DNA of 64,000 nucleotides from CBDCVN01 sp965223045 (GCA_965223045.1 CBDCVN010000013.1:1860001-1924000); one strand, 5' to 3'; positions 44,952 to 55,236 are shown, numbered from the stretch's first letter. The notes: generated from the sequence alone by a model not told the origin. Numbers and translations: made by a program.

Positions 44952-45629
44952 ATGAAACACTATGACACAAAAAGCTTGCGTCTAAAATTTCATGTTAATG
45001 ACAAAGTAAGTTTTGAATTTAGTAAGCAAGTACTTTCAGGAATGATTGCTAGGCTTAACCCAAAACGTGCTCATATTATTGGTGAAGATGGCCAGGAATA
45101 TCAAATCCCTTATGAGATGCTGACATTACTTGCTAAGAATCAGAAGAACCTAGAGAAAAGTCGGGGCAGGTTAGAACTCGAGGCCATAAAAAGGCTAGCT
45201 CTAAAATTTATGACAAAACACAATCTGCACGACTGGAGCTTTGAGTTTGATAATGGTAGCACTCGAGCAGGATGTTGCAAATATGGAAAAAAACTGATTA
45301 CCTTGTCACATGAATATGCAAGGTATACCTCTATCAAAGACATTAAAAATACTATCTTACATGAAATTGCTCATGCTTTAGTTGGAGCAAAGCATCATCA
45401 TGATGCTGTTTGGAAAGCAAAGGCCATTGAAATTGGCTGTTCAGGGGAACGCTGTCATGATATTCAATTTACACCTCCAAGGTATCTTGTGAAGTGTAAA
45501 AACAATTGCTGGGTAGCAGCAGCAGAAAGAAGAAGGCGAAACACAGTTTGTAAGCACTGCAATGGCGAAATAATATACCTAACCTATACTGACGAGCGTT
45601 GGGATAGAGAAGCAAAGCAAAGAATCTAA
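44952..45629 (+). CDS. SprT-like zinc metallopeptidase
   Basis: 225 residues from ATG 44952. Catalytic HEIAHALVG with a further His cluster (AKHHHDAVW) and a C-terminal zinc ribbon (CKNNCW...CKHC). The N-terminal 70 residues (MIARLNPKRAHIIGEDGQEY) look like a small beta domain. SprT-like proteins process DNA-protein crosslinks in eukaryotes; bacterial role unsettled. Convergent with pyrF, 7 bases apart. Confidence 0.85.
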   Translation: MKHYDTKSLRLKFHVNDKVSFEFSKQVLSGMIARLNPKRAHIIGEDGQEYQIPYEMLTLLAKNQKNLEKSRGRLELEAIKRLALKFMTKHNLHDWSFEFDNGSTRAGCCKYGKKLITLSHEYARYTSIKDIKNTILHEIAHALVGAKHHHDAVWKAKAIEIGCSGERCHDIQFTPPRYLVKCKNNCWVAAAERRRRNTVCKHCNGEIIYLTYTDERWDREAKQRI

Positions 45630-45636
45630 TACCAAG

Positions 45637-46521
45637 TTAAAGTTCAGCATTAATAGAATCACGCATTTCTATAGTTGCATGCCTCGCTTGTTCAGCATAG
45701 TTATCTTTTTGGGTTATATAAGTCAGTCCACGACTAGCACTTATAACTGCTCCTAGACCATCTTTATCAAAAGCACTTACAACATCTTTTGCGCTACCTC
45801 CCTGTGCACCGTAACCAGGCACTAAGAAAATACTGTGTGGCATGGCATAACGTAGGGCACTTAGCTGTTCAGAGTAGGTTGCACCTATTACTGCACCAAT
45901 GGGTGAGTAATTATTTGCATCTAGGTAACTTTCACTTAGAAAACTTAATTTATCCGCAATGTAATCAAATACTCTACTACCATCATTAAGCTCGAGTTCC
46001 TGAAAATCCCTACTACCCTCATTAGAAGTTTTTACCAATACAAAAAGTCCCCTCTTAGCCTTAACTGCTTGTTCAATAAAAGGAACAAGGCTGTCAAAGC
46101 CTAAAAAAGGGTTAATAGTTAGTGCGTCAACTGAGAAAACACTATCTGCTAGGTAAGCTCGAGCATAAACCTCAGCAGTACTAGCAATGTCTCCACGTTT
46201 AGCATCTAAAATAACAGGGATTTCTTTGTCTTTTATATCAGCAATAAGCTGAGCCAAAGCAATAAGCCCAGGAATCCCTAATGCTTCAAAAAAAGCAGAC
46301 TGTAGTTTGTAGCAAGCCACAACATCATTAGTAGTAGCTATAATAGCTTGGAAATAATAAACTAAAGACTTAGCTATCTTTGCAGGGTCATTATCAAAGC
46401 GTTCAGGAGCAGTGGCAGGGTGATTCTTAGGGCGTGGGTCTATACCAAGGCAAACTCGTGAATTTACTTGTTTGATACGATCATGTAGTTGCTCGGCAAA
46501 GGTTAGAGTGTGATTTTGCAT
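45637..46521 (-). CDS. pyrF: Orotidine 5'-phosphate decarboxylase, type 2
   Basis: 294 residues, the long type 2 class. N-terminal VCLGIDPRP, catalytic VILDAKRGDIASTA, and IFLVPGYGAQGG near the phosphate site. Makes UMP, the precursor for pyrG's substrate. Monocistronic as far as seen. Confidence 0.93.
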   Translation of the reverse strand: MQNHTLTFAEQLHDRIKQVNSRVCLGIDPRPKNHPATAPERFDNDPAKIAKSLVYYFQAIIATTNDVVACYKLQSAFFEALGIPGLIALAQLIADIKDKEIPVILDAKRGDIASTAEVYARAYLADSVFSVDALTINPFLGFDSLVPFIEQAVKAKRGLFVLVKTSNEGSRDFQELELNDGSRVFDYIADKLSFLSESYLDANNYSPIGAVIGATYSEQLSALRYAMPHSIFLVPGYGAQGGSAKDVVSAFDKDGLGAVISASRGLTYITQKDNYAEQARHATIEMRDSINAEL

Positions 46522-46633
46522 AAGTATCGATTATCTTAACTTATACTTTCTATATCTTCACTAAACGATTAGATGGAAATACTTTCTATTGTCTTGAGTA
46601 AGACATCTACCTAGGAAAAATGTAGGGTAAAGA

Positions 46634-46786
46634 TCATTGTACCATTATAATTCCATTTTTGATCAAAAATTCAATTTCTTGCAAAAAGGAAAGATTATCA
46701 ATTGAGCACTCTGACCACCACTTTACGTTAGTTTTTACCCACTGTGGGATTTCTGCAACTATTTCGATATTGGTGTTCTTGGACAT
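46634..46786 (-). CDS. 50-residue peptide with a thaumarchaeal-like IPxWVK..WW motif
   Basis: MSKNTNIEIVAEIPQWVKTN, then VKWWSECSID and FLIKNGIIMV. The series IPxWxKxNxxWW...IxFLIxNGII is one I know from repeats in thaumarchaeal secreted and copper proteins. Too short for the ORF callers, no clear ribosome-binding site, inside a 341-bp gap after the FAD oxidoreductase gene. Could be a relic. Remaining gap has nothing else recognisable. Confidence 0.5.
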   Translation of the reverse strand: MSKNTNIEIVAEIPQWVKTNVKWWSECSIDNLSFLQEIEFLIKNGIIMVQ

Positions 46787-46862
46787 TGAATGTGTGCTTG
46801 ACCAAACCCATTAATCATCCTTGCCTATGTCCTCTGCATGGGAGCAAAACGTGTTGTTTTCC

Positions 46863-48695
46863 TCATCTAAAGTATGTTGAGTACTTGGCAACAACTGCAG
46901 CTAAGGCATAAGCCTCACCACGAGTCAGGTTTTCTGGGGGAGGGAAATTTTTAAGAGTAACATCAAGTTGTTTAAGCCCTTCCCAAGTTAAATCAGGGCA
47001 TGGACCTAATTCACAAATTGCATCGTGGGTAATGCTTAAAGCAATTTCAGGTGTGAGCATAGACTTCATGTTAGGGTAATCATTTACAAGCTTTTGCTCT
47101 AAGTCTTCATTGTTGTGGAAGCGCTTACCTACATTACTAAGTAAATCAACAAAACCAGTGGTTTCAATTTGCTCATCGAGTTTAGGGTCATTTTTATAAC
47201 CACCTAGTGCTAAACCATGACTACGCAAAGTACGATAGGCATCAAAAAATTCGTGTTGATAAGGTCCTGTAGGGAGCCTTGGCTTAACTTTAGCTAGATA
47301 AGCACCTCGCTGCAACAATCTTTCCCTTAAGGTAGCAATCTTTTCTTGATCCTCAGAAAAACTCTTAGGGCTTATACCTTTAACGCTAGTCATGGCCGCT
47401 GCTACCCCTACAGCTTCAGCTAAAGCCATCCCAAAAGGGACAACTCGAGCACTAGCTGCTGCCAAAGGATCGTAGCCTGCTGCTTTTCCAACTACCCAAA
47501 GATTTTCTGTCTTTTCAGGAACAGTTATACACAATTTTGCCCCATAAACCTCAGGTACTCCAAAAACAAAGCCTGTGTCATAGGGTGTCAAAGCTTGTAC
47601 GTCTAAAGGATAACCACCAGCTACAACATCCTCATTTGTTACTATATTGTCTAGTACATCATCTACAGTAAGTTTACAAAGTGTCTCAAGGTGCCGTGAC
47701 TCACGAATGTAAAGCTTCTGGGCTACTCCACCAAAGGTTGCATTTTCAAAGCCCGGAATTCCTTTATTTTTTAGATAAATTACTATTCTTTTGGCTTCAT
47801 TTTGGGCTCGAGCAAATCCATCTTGCATACTTTGCTTATCAAAAAGTGTAATCCCATGAATAAGCAAGGCATTCACTAAAACCGAGCCATCATCTTGTAA
47901 GCCCAAGTTTAAACCCCTTAAACGAATACCCTTTTCCTGAGCCTGATAACTTTGAATAAGACTCTTACCATCTTCGGGAAAATGTCCCCATGCTACACGG
48001 TCATCAACATAAGCGTAATTGCTGCCCCTTTTTTTAATGCCACTTTGCAAAATCTGCCAGTTGATGCCATCAATACGAAAGACTAAAGTATCTACCATAC
48101 GGGCATTTAGGCCAAGACCTTCAAAGCCTATGGTAAAATCTGCACCTACAGATGCAGATATATCAGCATCTGCTGTAGCATCTATAAAATTCTTCGCTTT
48201 ATATAGATGCCCTGATGCTGTAATACCAGTTATCATGCCCTCTGAAGCTATAGCAGTAACATCAGTGTTTTTTAGAACCTCTACTCTTGCTTCAGAAAGC
48301 ATTTCTAAAAAAGTAGACTCAGCTAGCTTTACATCAAAGGAACTTTTTCTGCCTACCCTCTGCCACCAGTTTTCAAATAAGCCTTTTTGTAACAGTATAG
48401 GCTTTCGGCGTAAGTCTAAAGAGTTCATTTGCCCTAAAACAAAAAGTCCTCCTAGCCGAGAATCACTTGTGATCAGGGCAACTCTAGCACCCTCTTGTGC
48501 TGCCGCTACTGCTGCCATTATACCTTCAGGTTCGCTACCTAGAACCAAAACATCGTATAAAACTTTAGGTGATGGAGTTATTAGTTTTATAAAAGAAGAA
48601 GAGTTAAGAGCACGATTACTAAAAAAATGAATGAGTAAAAGTGCTAGGCAGGTTGGCAATAAAACGCGTAAGATAAAAACCAGAAAAGCTTTCAT
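46863..48695 (-). CDS. Membrane-anchored FAD-dependent oxidoreductase
   Basis: 610 residues. N-terminal anchor (about 4-26), then a dinucleotide fold VLVLGSEPEGIMAAVAAAQE (the Gly pattern is slightly off) and GGLFVLGQMNSLDL, typical of FAD-dependent dehydrogenases of PF12831. C-terminal LTRGEAYALAAVVA is reminiscent of SLH motifs. Substrate unknown. Starts 6 bases after the ABC transporter stop, so likely in one operon. Confidence 0.8.
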   Translation of the reverse strand: MKAFLVFILRVLLPTCLALLLIHFFSNRALNSSSFIKLITPSPKVLYDVLVLGSEPEGIMAAVAAAQEGARVALITSDSRLGGLFVLGQMNSLDLRRKPILLQKGLFENWWQRVGRKSSFDVKLAESTFLEMLSEARVEVLKNTDVTAIASEGMITGITASGHLYKAKNFIDATADADISASVGADFTIGFEGLGLNARMVDTLVFRIDGINWQILQSGIKKRGSNYAYVDDRVAWGHFPEDGKSLIQSYQAQEKGIRLRGLNLGLQDDGSVLVNALLIHGITLFDKQSMQDGFARAQNEAKRIVIYLKNKGIPGFENATFGGVAQKLYIRESRHLETLCKLTVDDVLDNIVTNEDVVAGGYPLDVQALTPYDTGFVFGVPEVYGAKLCITVPEKTENLWVVGKAAGYDPLAAASARVVPFGMALAEAVGVAAAMTSVKGISPKSFSEDQEKIATLRERLLQRGAYLAKVKPRLPTGPYQHEFFDAYRTLRSHGLALGGYKNDPKLDEQIETTGFVDLLSNVGKRFHNNEDLEQKLVNDYPNMKSMLTPEIALSITHDAICELGPCPDLTWEGLKQLDVTLKNFPPPENLTRGEAYALAAVVAKYSTYFR

Positions 48696-48701
48696 AAGGA
48701 G

Positions 48702-50492
48702 CTACGAATCCACTAAGCCAATCTGGAGATTCCACAGTGCAGCATAAGCACCTTTTTCTTTAAGTAGTATTTCATGGCTACCTTTTTCAATCACTACACC
48801 ACTTTTCATGACATAAATACAATCGACATGACGCACAGTAGATAAGCGATGTGCAATTATAATTGTTGTGCGATTTTTTGAAATAGTACGAAGTGATTTT
48901 TGGATTGCACGCTCGGTTTCATTATCAACAGCTGAGGTTGCTTCATCAAGTACCAAAATTGGTGGATTACGCAAAATTGCCCGTGCAAAAGCAATACGTT
49001 GACGCTGCCCACCAGACAAGCGGTGACCACGTTCTCCAACAATCGTTTCATATCCATGCTCCAGTAACATGATGAAGTCATGTATCTCAGCTTTCTTGCA
49101 GGCTTCTATAGTCTCAGATTCGGATGCACCTATACTACCATAGGCTACATTTTCGGCAATTGTGCCATGGAAGAGAAAAACATCCTGGGACACAAATCCA
49201 ATTGAACGACGTAGTGAAAGGACATCCAATACTGACAAACTCTGCCCATCCAATGTAATTTCCCCGTGCGTGGGCTCATAAAAGCGCAGGAGTAGCTTCA
49301 TAAGTGTACTTTTACCCGAGCCACTCTCCCCTACCAAGCCAATCGTTTTCCCTGACGGAATATCAATGTTGATGTGCTTGAGCACCATATGCTCGCCATA
49401 GTGAAAGGTAACATCCTTAAAAGTAACATGACCCCTCACATCATTGGGTTGCATTTTCACCTTCCCACTGCGAATATGAATAGGGATGTGCAACAAATCC
49501 AAAACACGCTTAGTGGAAGCCATAGAGCGCTGATATAAAACGGTAAGTTCTGCCAAATCCCGTAGCGGCCACAACAAACGTTGAGTCAAAAAAACCAAAA
49601 TACTAAATACACCAACCTCCATTGTACCCTCTAATGTCCGCAAGCCACCTAGGAAAAGAGTAAACAAAAACCCAGCCAGCACGGCCACACGAATAACTGG
49701 TGTGACTAACGAACTTAAGGTAATGGCTTTTTCATTTGCCTTGCGGTATTCTTCGCTATCTTTTTCGATTTTATACTTTTCAAGATCTTCGTTTGAAAAG
49801 CTTTTTATTGTGATAATGCTCGAGAGATTATTAGATAACCGCGCACCCAAAAGCCCAGCTTTTTTGCGCACATTTAAGAATGTTTTCGCTAAACGATTTT
49901 GAAAGTAAAAAGTGCCAAAGAAAATAACTGGAATTGGCAAGATTGCAATGACGGTAATTTCTGGTGTGACGGCGAGAAAAATAGCACCGATGGCAATAGT
50001 TGAAACAATGATTTGGACAATCTGGTTCACCCCATCTTCTAAAAATCGTTCAATCTGATTTACATCATCATTGAGAATGGACAGCAACGTGCCAGTGCGC
50101 TTACTTTCCAAGGTGGCTAGATCCAACCGCTGCACATGGTCATAGGTTTCCGTACGTAACTTGTGCTGTACAATTTGTGCCAAGTTGCGCCATTTTACAG
50201 AAGAGAGATATTGCGTGATTGACTCTAAAATCCAGATAATTAGTGTCAGAATAGCAAGAACTGTCAGCTGTTCCTTCGGGTTTGTAAATCCAATCGCACC
50301 TAGAAAAGAGCTTTCCCGGCGTACAACTGTATCCACAGCTATACCAATGAGAACTTCCGGCGCAATATCAAGCAATTTACGAAAAGTTGAATAGAGGATG
50401 CCCAGAATATAGTCATTACGGTAAGGACGCATATATAACAACAAGCGTAAAAATGACGAGGTGGTTGGTAATGGGCGTTTCATAGTCTTCAC
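48702..50492 (-). CDS. ABC exporter half-transporter (MsbA-like)
   Basis: 596 residues: six TM helices in the N-terminal 330 residues, then an ATP-binding domain with Walker A GLVGESGSGKSTLMKL, Q loop SQDVFLFHGTI, signature LSGGQRQRIAFARA, Walker B PILVLDEATSA and H loop IIAHRLSTV. Exports lipids or small molecules; functions as a homodimer. Substrate unknown. Confidence 0.93.
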   Translation of the reverse strand: MKTMKRPLPTTSSFLRLLLYMRPYRNDYILGILYSTFRKLLDIAPEVLIGIAVDTVVRRESSFLGAIGFTNPKEQLTVLAILTLIIWILESITQYLSSVKWRNLAQIVQHKLRTETYDHVQRLDLATLESKRTGTLLSILNDDVNQIERFLEDGVNQIVQIIVSTIAIGAIFLAVTPEITVIAILPIPVIFFGTFYFQNRLAKTFLNVRKKAGLLGARLSNNLSSIITIKSFSNEDLEKYKIEKDSEEYRKANEKAITLSSLVTPVIRVAVLAGFLFTLFLGGLRTLEGTMEVGVFSILVFLTQRLLWPLRDLAELTVLYQRSMASTKRVLDLLHIPIHIRSGKVKMQPNDVRGHVTFKDVTFHYGEHMVLKHINIDIPSGKTIGLVGESGSGKSTLMKLLLRFYEPTHGEITLDGQSLSVLDVLSLRRSIGFVSQDVFLFHGTIAENVAYGSIGASESETIEACKKAEIHDFIMLLEHGYETIVGERGHRLSGGQRQRIAFARAILRNPPILVLDEATSAVDNETERAIQKSLRTISKNRTTIIIAHRLSTVRHVDCIYVMKSGVVIEKGSHEILLKEKGAYAALWNLQIGLVDS

Positions 50493-50601
50493 TTAACTCG
50501 ATGAATCTCTGAGCAGAAATTTATTGCTTGGCCTTAACTTAAGTTCCACAAAAGCACTTTTTGAACCTTTTTCTAAAAAATGAAGCCCCCAGCTCTCTTC
50601 T

Positions 50602-50925
50602 CTATTTCTCAACACTAACACACTTTCCAAAAATGGCATTTTTACCTATCCAGCCATTAATAAGTCCACGATTATTACCAATAGGAAAACGATTGCCCTT
50701 AATAGCTTTGATTAGGTGTAAGTACTCACGTCCTTTAACTTTGCAAAGAACAATGTCACCTACTTGTAATTCATTTACATCAACAGATTTAACTGTGCAA
50801 AGCTGTCCTGAAGATATTTTTCCCTTCATTGAGTGACCTCTTGGACGAAAAGAAACAGTCTGACCTTCTTGAAGTTGTTTTATGTAATGAACAGCCCAGC
50901 CCACAAGATTTCTAATCTTGCACAT
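50602..50925 (-). CDS. S24/S26 peptidase-like small protein
   Basis: 107 residues. VSFRPRGHSMKGKISSGQLC holds the Ser of S24/S26-type signal peptidases and the C-terminal GNRFPIGNNRGLINGWIG is typical of this small soluble family; a matching catalytic Lys is not obvious. No TM segment, so not an ordinary leader peptidase. The first 8 residues may be a chance extension. Confidence 0.65.
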   Translation of the reverse strand: MCKIRNLVGWAVHYIKQLQEGQTVSFRPRGHSMKGKISSGQLCTVKSVDVNELQVGDIVLCKVKGREYLHLIKAIKGNRFPIGNNRGLINGWIGKNAIFGKCVSVEK

Positions 50926-50992
50926 AATTCTGTTGCCTGTATAGCATCAATGCCATGTGCCTGTAAATCTATAGGATACTCTGGAAAGAATG

Positions 50993-51142
50993 TTACAATG
51001 ACTGACGTACCTTCATGTACATTATGGGTAAGCTCAGCTGCCAAAGTGAATATTCTGAGGGCGGAAATTCAAAATCTGAAGCATAATTCCAAGCTTTCAT
51101 TGGACAGTTTAAAAATGCTTCAAATACAACATATGTAATCAT
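50993..51142 (-). pseudogene. N-terminal fragment of a TM0106-like RecB nuclease
   Basis: 49 codons from ATG 51142. VVFEAFLNCPMKAWNYA followed by PPSEYSLW matches the start (xFEAFLKCPxKxWL) of TM0106-type RecB/Cas4-like nucleases. The rest is absent, and the following bases shift frame. A relic in the gap between the S24-like and erpA genes; no other CRISPR-associated gene is near. Confidence 0.5.
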
Positions 51143-51310
51143 TATAGTCACTGAATTTAGTAAATTAATTCCTTACAATCTGCTCTAGTGCTCTGTCAAC
51201 TCTTAATTTGGGGATACAAAAACTTTGATTTATGTGGAACATTGCCAACCCCAATTCAAAGAATCCCGATTTTTGATTGTGACGGAGCACTAACTACTAA
51301 TTAAGGGTTT

Positions 51311-51745
51311 TTAGTGGCAACCTGAAGTTCCCTCACCATCAGGAACAGCTTGACCATCAGTTCTAAAAGAGCTACCGCAACCACAAGCACTTGTGGCTTG
51401 GGGGTTATTGACACTAAACCCACCCCCCATTAAATTTTCAATATAGTCAACTTCAGAACCTTGGATTAATGGTAAGCTACGGGGATCAACAACGATTTTT
51501 ACCCCTTTATCTTCATAAATATTATCCCCTTCTAACTTATTATCATCAATAGCCATACCATAAGAATAGCCACTACAGCCACCTGATTTGACAAAAACAC
51601 GAATAGCAGCGTCTTTTTTGTTGCTGTTTATGAGAAGTTCATTAGCTTTAGTAGCTGCTGCCTCGGTTAGGGTAAGTGGCTCGAATTTTATTGAGGCAGT
51701 AAAGGGATCTTGATTGTTAATTGTTTCTGTTGTCATTCTTATCAA
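51311..51745 (-). CDS. erpA: Iron-sulfur cluster insertion protein (ErpA/IscA type)
   Basis: 144 residues. A-type carrier: SGGCSGYSYGMAID and a late TSACGCGSSF supply the three Fe-S Cys. About 20 residues longer than usual at each end; MTTETINN (ATG 51736) may be the true start. Transfers Fe-S clusters to target enzymes. Monocistronic. Promoter towards 51800 not clear. Confidence 0.93.
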   Translation of the reverse strand: MIRMTTETINNQDPFTASIKFEPLTLTEAAATKANELLINSNKKDAAIRVFVKSGGCSGYSYGMAIDDNKLEGDNIYEDKGVKIVVDPRSLPLIQGSEVDYIENLMGGGFSVNNPQATSACGCGSSFRTDGQAVPDGEGTSGCH

Positions 51746-51953
51746 TATACCTCTCTCAGATTTATAACCTAAGACATATCATAAGTCTAGCACCTCAAAC
51801 ATAGAATAATAAAGAACTTGATTTTAATCTTTAGTATTTTACTTTGCTTTTTCTCACAAAAACAAAGGTTATATTTTTACATTGCAACTCAAAAAGCCTT
51901 TAAGAAATGCTTTTATCGTGTTGTAATGGTAAACTCATAATGAGGAGAGATTT

Positions 51954-52556
51954 ATGAAAACCTTGTCTTTTAAAGCTTTGTTACTTGCCTTGGCTTTTTT
52001 ATTTTTCGCTAGCCCCGTTGCAGCACAAACCTTTGCTGCTGATCCTGTGCATAGTTATGTGCTTGCTCGAGCCAAACACCTTGATGTAAGTTACAGCTTT
52101 GCAAGATTTAATCAACTTATGGCAACTCTTAGTTACGATGCTGCTGACCCTAGTAATAGCAGCATAGTGTTTAGTGTTGCAGCTGAAAGTATTGATACAG
52201 GTGTTGAGAATCCTGAAATAGAATTTGATGCTGCAAGGCGTAACGGACACTTGCGTAGCCCTGACTTTTTTGATGCTGCCCAGTTCCCTACCATCGATTT
52301 TACTAGTACTAGTGTAAGTGCTGCTGACGAAGAAAATGTGCTCGAGGTAACTGGTAATCTTACTCTACATGGAGTTACAAATCAAATCGCTATACAGGTA
52401 GAAAAAACTGGTGAGGGAGTTAACCAGGGTGGCAAAAAACTTATAGGTTTTTATACAGAATTTACTATCAATCGCAGTGACTATAACATGACTGACATTG
52501 GCTCTATTAGCGAAGAAGTACTCCTTATGATTAGTTTTGAGGGTATTGAACAGTAG
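51954..52556 (+). CDS. YceI-family periplasmic lipid-binding protein
   Basis: 200 residues. GAGGAGAG 6 bases before the ATG. Signal peptide 1-25 (ending PVAAQ), then the YceI barrel: DPVHSYVLARAKHL, LRSPDFFDAAQFPTIDFTS, VTGNLTLHGVTNQI. Binds isoprenoids in known structures. Confidence 0.9.
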   Translation: MKTLSFKALLLALAFLFFASPVAAQTFAADPVHSYVLARAKHLDVSYSFARFNQLMATLSYDAADPSNSSIVFSVAAESIDTGVENPEIEFDAARRNGHLRSPDFFDAAQFPTIDFTSTSVSAADEENVLEVTGNLTLHGVTNQIAIQVEKTGEGVNQGGKKLIGFYTEFTINRSDYNMTDIGSISEEVLLMISFEGIEQ

Positions 52557-52768
52557 TTTTCTAGAGTTATTGTTGAAAAGTTCTCTCCCTAGCAGAAAAA
52601 TCCCCAACAATATTCTTGTATTATAATTTCTCGAGTTTGTTAGGCGTTCTTTTAAGGAATTTATGATGAACATCAAACTTATAGTTCCTCTGACATGATT
52701 CCTATTGTTATAAATGCTCACAAAATTTGTGGTAAGTGAATTCCTACATTAATGGTAAGTTCTAAAGA

Positions 52769-53680
52769 ATGACTCTAGATATTATAGGACAAATTCTAAT
52801 AGGTGTGTTTCTACCTGCTTTGGGGTGCGGTGTTATTTTCCTTTGCAGGAAGTTTTCTGGCAATTGGCTATCAGCTGTTGCTATTACTATAGGTTTTTTA
52901 GTCGGCTATTTTGTCTATGTACTTATAAAAATGGAACCTAGTGGCGGGCTATGGCCAGAATTAAGCTGGAATCTTAAGGCCTATAATTTCCCACCTATTT
53001 CTCTAAAGGATTGGCTGCCTCATGTAGCGATTTTTGCTTTACTATTAGGCCTCCTAGAAAATTTTTGGCGCAAGAATCTTTGGGTGCTTTGGAGTGTACG
53101 CCTTGTACTAATAGAGCTTTTGCTATGGAGACTTTTTAAAAGTTTCTTCAAGGTTAACCCTTTTTTCCCTGAGCGTAGCTGGAAAGTAGATGATGCACTA
53201 ATCAACTTTGGCATTACTACCCTAGTTATTGTGATCTTCTGGTTACTACTAGATATTTTAACAAAACGCTATGAGTTAGAAAGTAGTCGTGAGAAGGCAA
53301 TTCTACCTAGTGCTCTTGTAATTATTACAGGCGGTTCTGCTTTGAGTATAGTTTTGGGACATTCATTAGTTAATGGGCAAATAAATGGTGCTTTTACAGC
53401 TGCACTTGGAGCAGTTATGGTATTGTCTTGGTTGTTTAAAGGTTGGGGCTTGTCAACTGTTGCCACACCTATAATTGCTCTTGCACAAGGTGTGCTCTGG
53501 ATTGGCGGTTATTACTTTGCCGATTTACCAGTGTTAAGTGTTATTTTGCTGACTATAGCACCATTAGCACTTATAATGCCTTTATCAAAGCTTAAGCCTT
53601 GGCAAAGAGCTACCCCACAATTGGTGCTTGTTAGCGTGCTTGTGTTATCTGCTGTTTTCTATACTTTAAAAGTAGCCTAG
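52769..53680 (+). CDS. Polytopic membrane protein, unknown
   Basis: 303 residues with about 9 hydrophobic helices spread over the whole length. No motif I know; basic and aromatic residues at helix ends (KLKPWQRAT). The short 52557-52768 gap before it shows no other gene. Convergent with the alpha-oxoamine synthase gene. Confidence 0.7.
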   Translation: MTLDIIGQILIGVFLPALGCGVIFLCRKFSGNWLSAVAITIGFLVGYFVYVLIKMEPSGGLWPELSWNLKAYNFPPISLKDWLPHVAIFALLLGLLENFWRKNLWVLWSVRLVLIELLLWRLFKSFFKVNPFFPERSWKVDDALINFGITTLVIVIFWLLLDILTKRYELESSREKAILPSALVIITGGSALSIVLGHSLVNGQINGAFTAALGAVMVLSWLFKGWGLSTVATPIIALAQGVLWIGGYYFADLPVLSVILLTIAPLALIMPLSKLKPWQRATPQLVLVSVLVLSAVFYTLKVA

Positions 53681-53699
53681 GTACTCCCAAGCAAGCTTT

Positions 53700-55046
53700 T
53701 TACACTTGCCTCGCAAATCTATTGTTTCCCTGAAGGGTTTTATAGAGATAACTTTGATGCTCTTGTATAACTCCAAGATGTTTACCTACCCTCTCAAAGG
53801 CAGCTAATATCTTGTCGATCTGCTCAGGGGTGTGATTAGCATTAATGCTAGTGCGTATGATGCTTTCTCCCGGAGGCACAGCTGGAGAAATAGAAGGAGT
53901 AGTGAAAATACCTTCATTCCAAAGGGCTTTCCAAAAAGCAAGTGTTAACTCATCTTCACCAATAAGTACAGGAGTAATAGGGGTTTGAGAATTTAGCGTA
54001 TTAAATCCTAAGCTTGTCATACCCTCATGCAGATGCTCTACATTTTGCCAAAGCTTTTTAAGGTGCTCAGGTTCACTTTCAATAATATCTAAAGCCTTTA
54101 ATGCTGCTGCTACTTGCATAGAAGGTAGTGCTGCTGTGAAAATAAAAGGACGAGCTTTATGCTTTATCCAATTAACTACCTTTTTACTACCCACAACATA
54201 ACCACCTACTGAGGCAAATGACTTAGAAAATGTACCTACTATAAGGTCAATTTTTTCCTCTACACCAAGGTGTTCAGCTGTACCTCGGCCACCTTCTCCA
54301 AGTACGCCTGCTGCGTGAGCATCATCAACTACTACTCGAGCACCATACTTATGAGCAATATCAATAATTTCAGGTAACTTAGCAACATGGCCACTCATAG
54401 AGAAAATACCGTCAGTAACAACCATTCTACCACCGGGCTTATCAACATCTTTTTGTAGCAAGCGCTCGAGCTCCTCTAAGTTATTATGCTCATACTTACG
54501 CAATTTACCAAAAGAAAGCTGAGCCCCATCATAAAGGCTAGCATGGTTCTCACGGTCATAATAAAGGATGTCATGTCTACCGGTTAAACTAGCTACTACT
54601 GAAAGACAGCCTAAAAAACCAGCGCTAAAAGTTAGCGCTGCTTCTTTACGAAAAAATTTAGCCAAGCGTGACTCTAGTTCTTCATGAAAAGAAAGTGTAC
54701 CGGTTAGAAACCTCGATCCTGTGCAACTGGTCCCAAAATTATCTAGGGCATCTCGAGCAGCTTTCTTAAGCCTTGGGTCTTGGGTTAAGCCTAAGTAATC
54801 ATTAGAGCCAGTAATTATCATTTCACGTCCATCAACAATTACAGTGCCGCCATGTTGTGAAGAAATAGTTTTAAAGAAAGGGTGCATACCTATTTTCTCA
54901 GCTTTTTCAGCCCGTGTGAATTGATAGGCTTTCTCAAAAATGTCTTGGCTTTTTTGCTTTGATATTAGAGGCTCAGCAATGTGAGCTTCAGCCAAGGTAG
55001 TGGCTTTTATTTGCATGCTGGCAGAGTCTGACAACTTAGTCTCCAA
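53700..55046 (-). CDS. Alpha-oxoamine synthase (KBL/SPT-like PLP enzyme)
   Basis: 448 residues, about 50 longer than KBL at the N-terminus. DDAHAAGVLGEGGRGTA, then the PLP Lys in IVGTFSKSFASVGGYVVG, and IRTSINANHTPEQID near the end. Condenses an amino acid with an acyl-CoA; the FSKSFAS variant is closer to serine palmitoyltransferase-like enzymes than to BioF. A sphingolipid or capsular-lipid role is possible but unproven. Confidence 0.85.
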   Translation of the reverse strand: METKLSDSASMQIKATTLAEAHIAEPLISKQKSQDIFEKAYQFTRAEKAEKIGMHPFFKTISSQHGGTVIVDGREMIITGSNDYLGLTQDPRLKKAARDALDNFGTSCTGSRFLTGTLSFHEELESRLAKFFRKEAALTFSAGFLGCLSVVASLTGRHDILYYDRENHASLYDGAQLSFGKLRKYEHNNLEELERLLQKDVDKPGGRMVVTDGIFSMSGHVAKLPEIIDIAHKYGARVVVDDAHAAGVLGEGGRGTAEHLGVEEKIDLIVGTFSKSFASVGGYVVGSKKVVNWIKHKARPFIFTAALPSMQVAAALKALDIIESEPEHLKKLWQNVEHLHEGMTSLGFNTLNSQTPITPVLIGEDELTLAFWKALWNEGIFTTPSISPAVPPGESIIRTSINANHTPEQIDKILAAFERVGKHLGVIQEHQSYLYKTLQGNNRFARQV

Positions 55047-55236
55047 GAAATTTATAATTTGTTCTTACATAGATAAACCTTAAAAACACAATGTTTTAGT
55101 TTAGCATGATGCTGGTATACTTAGTGTAGTGAACTACTCCAATCAACTGCAAGACAGTGTTGCTGGCACGAGATCTATTACAACATATTGATAACCTATA
55201 AATTTGGTATGTGAAGGAGTTGAGGAAGTAAAATTT

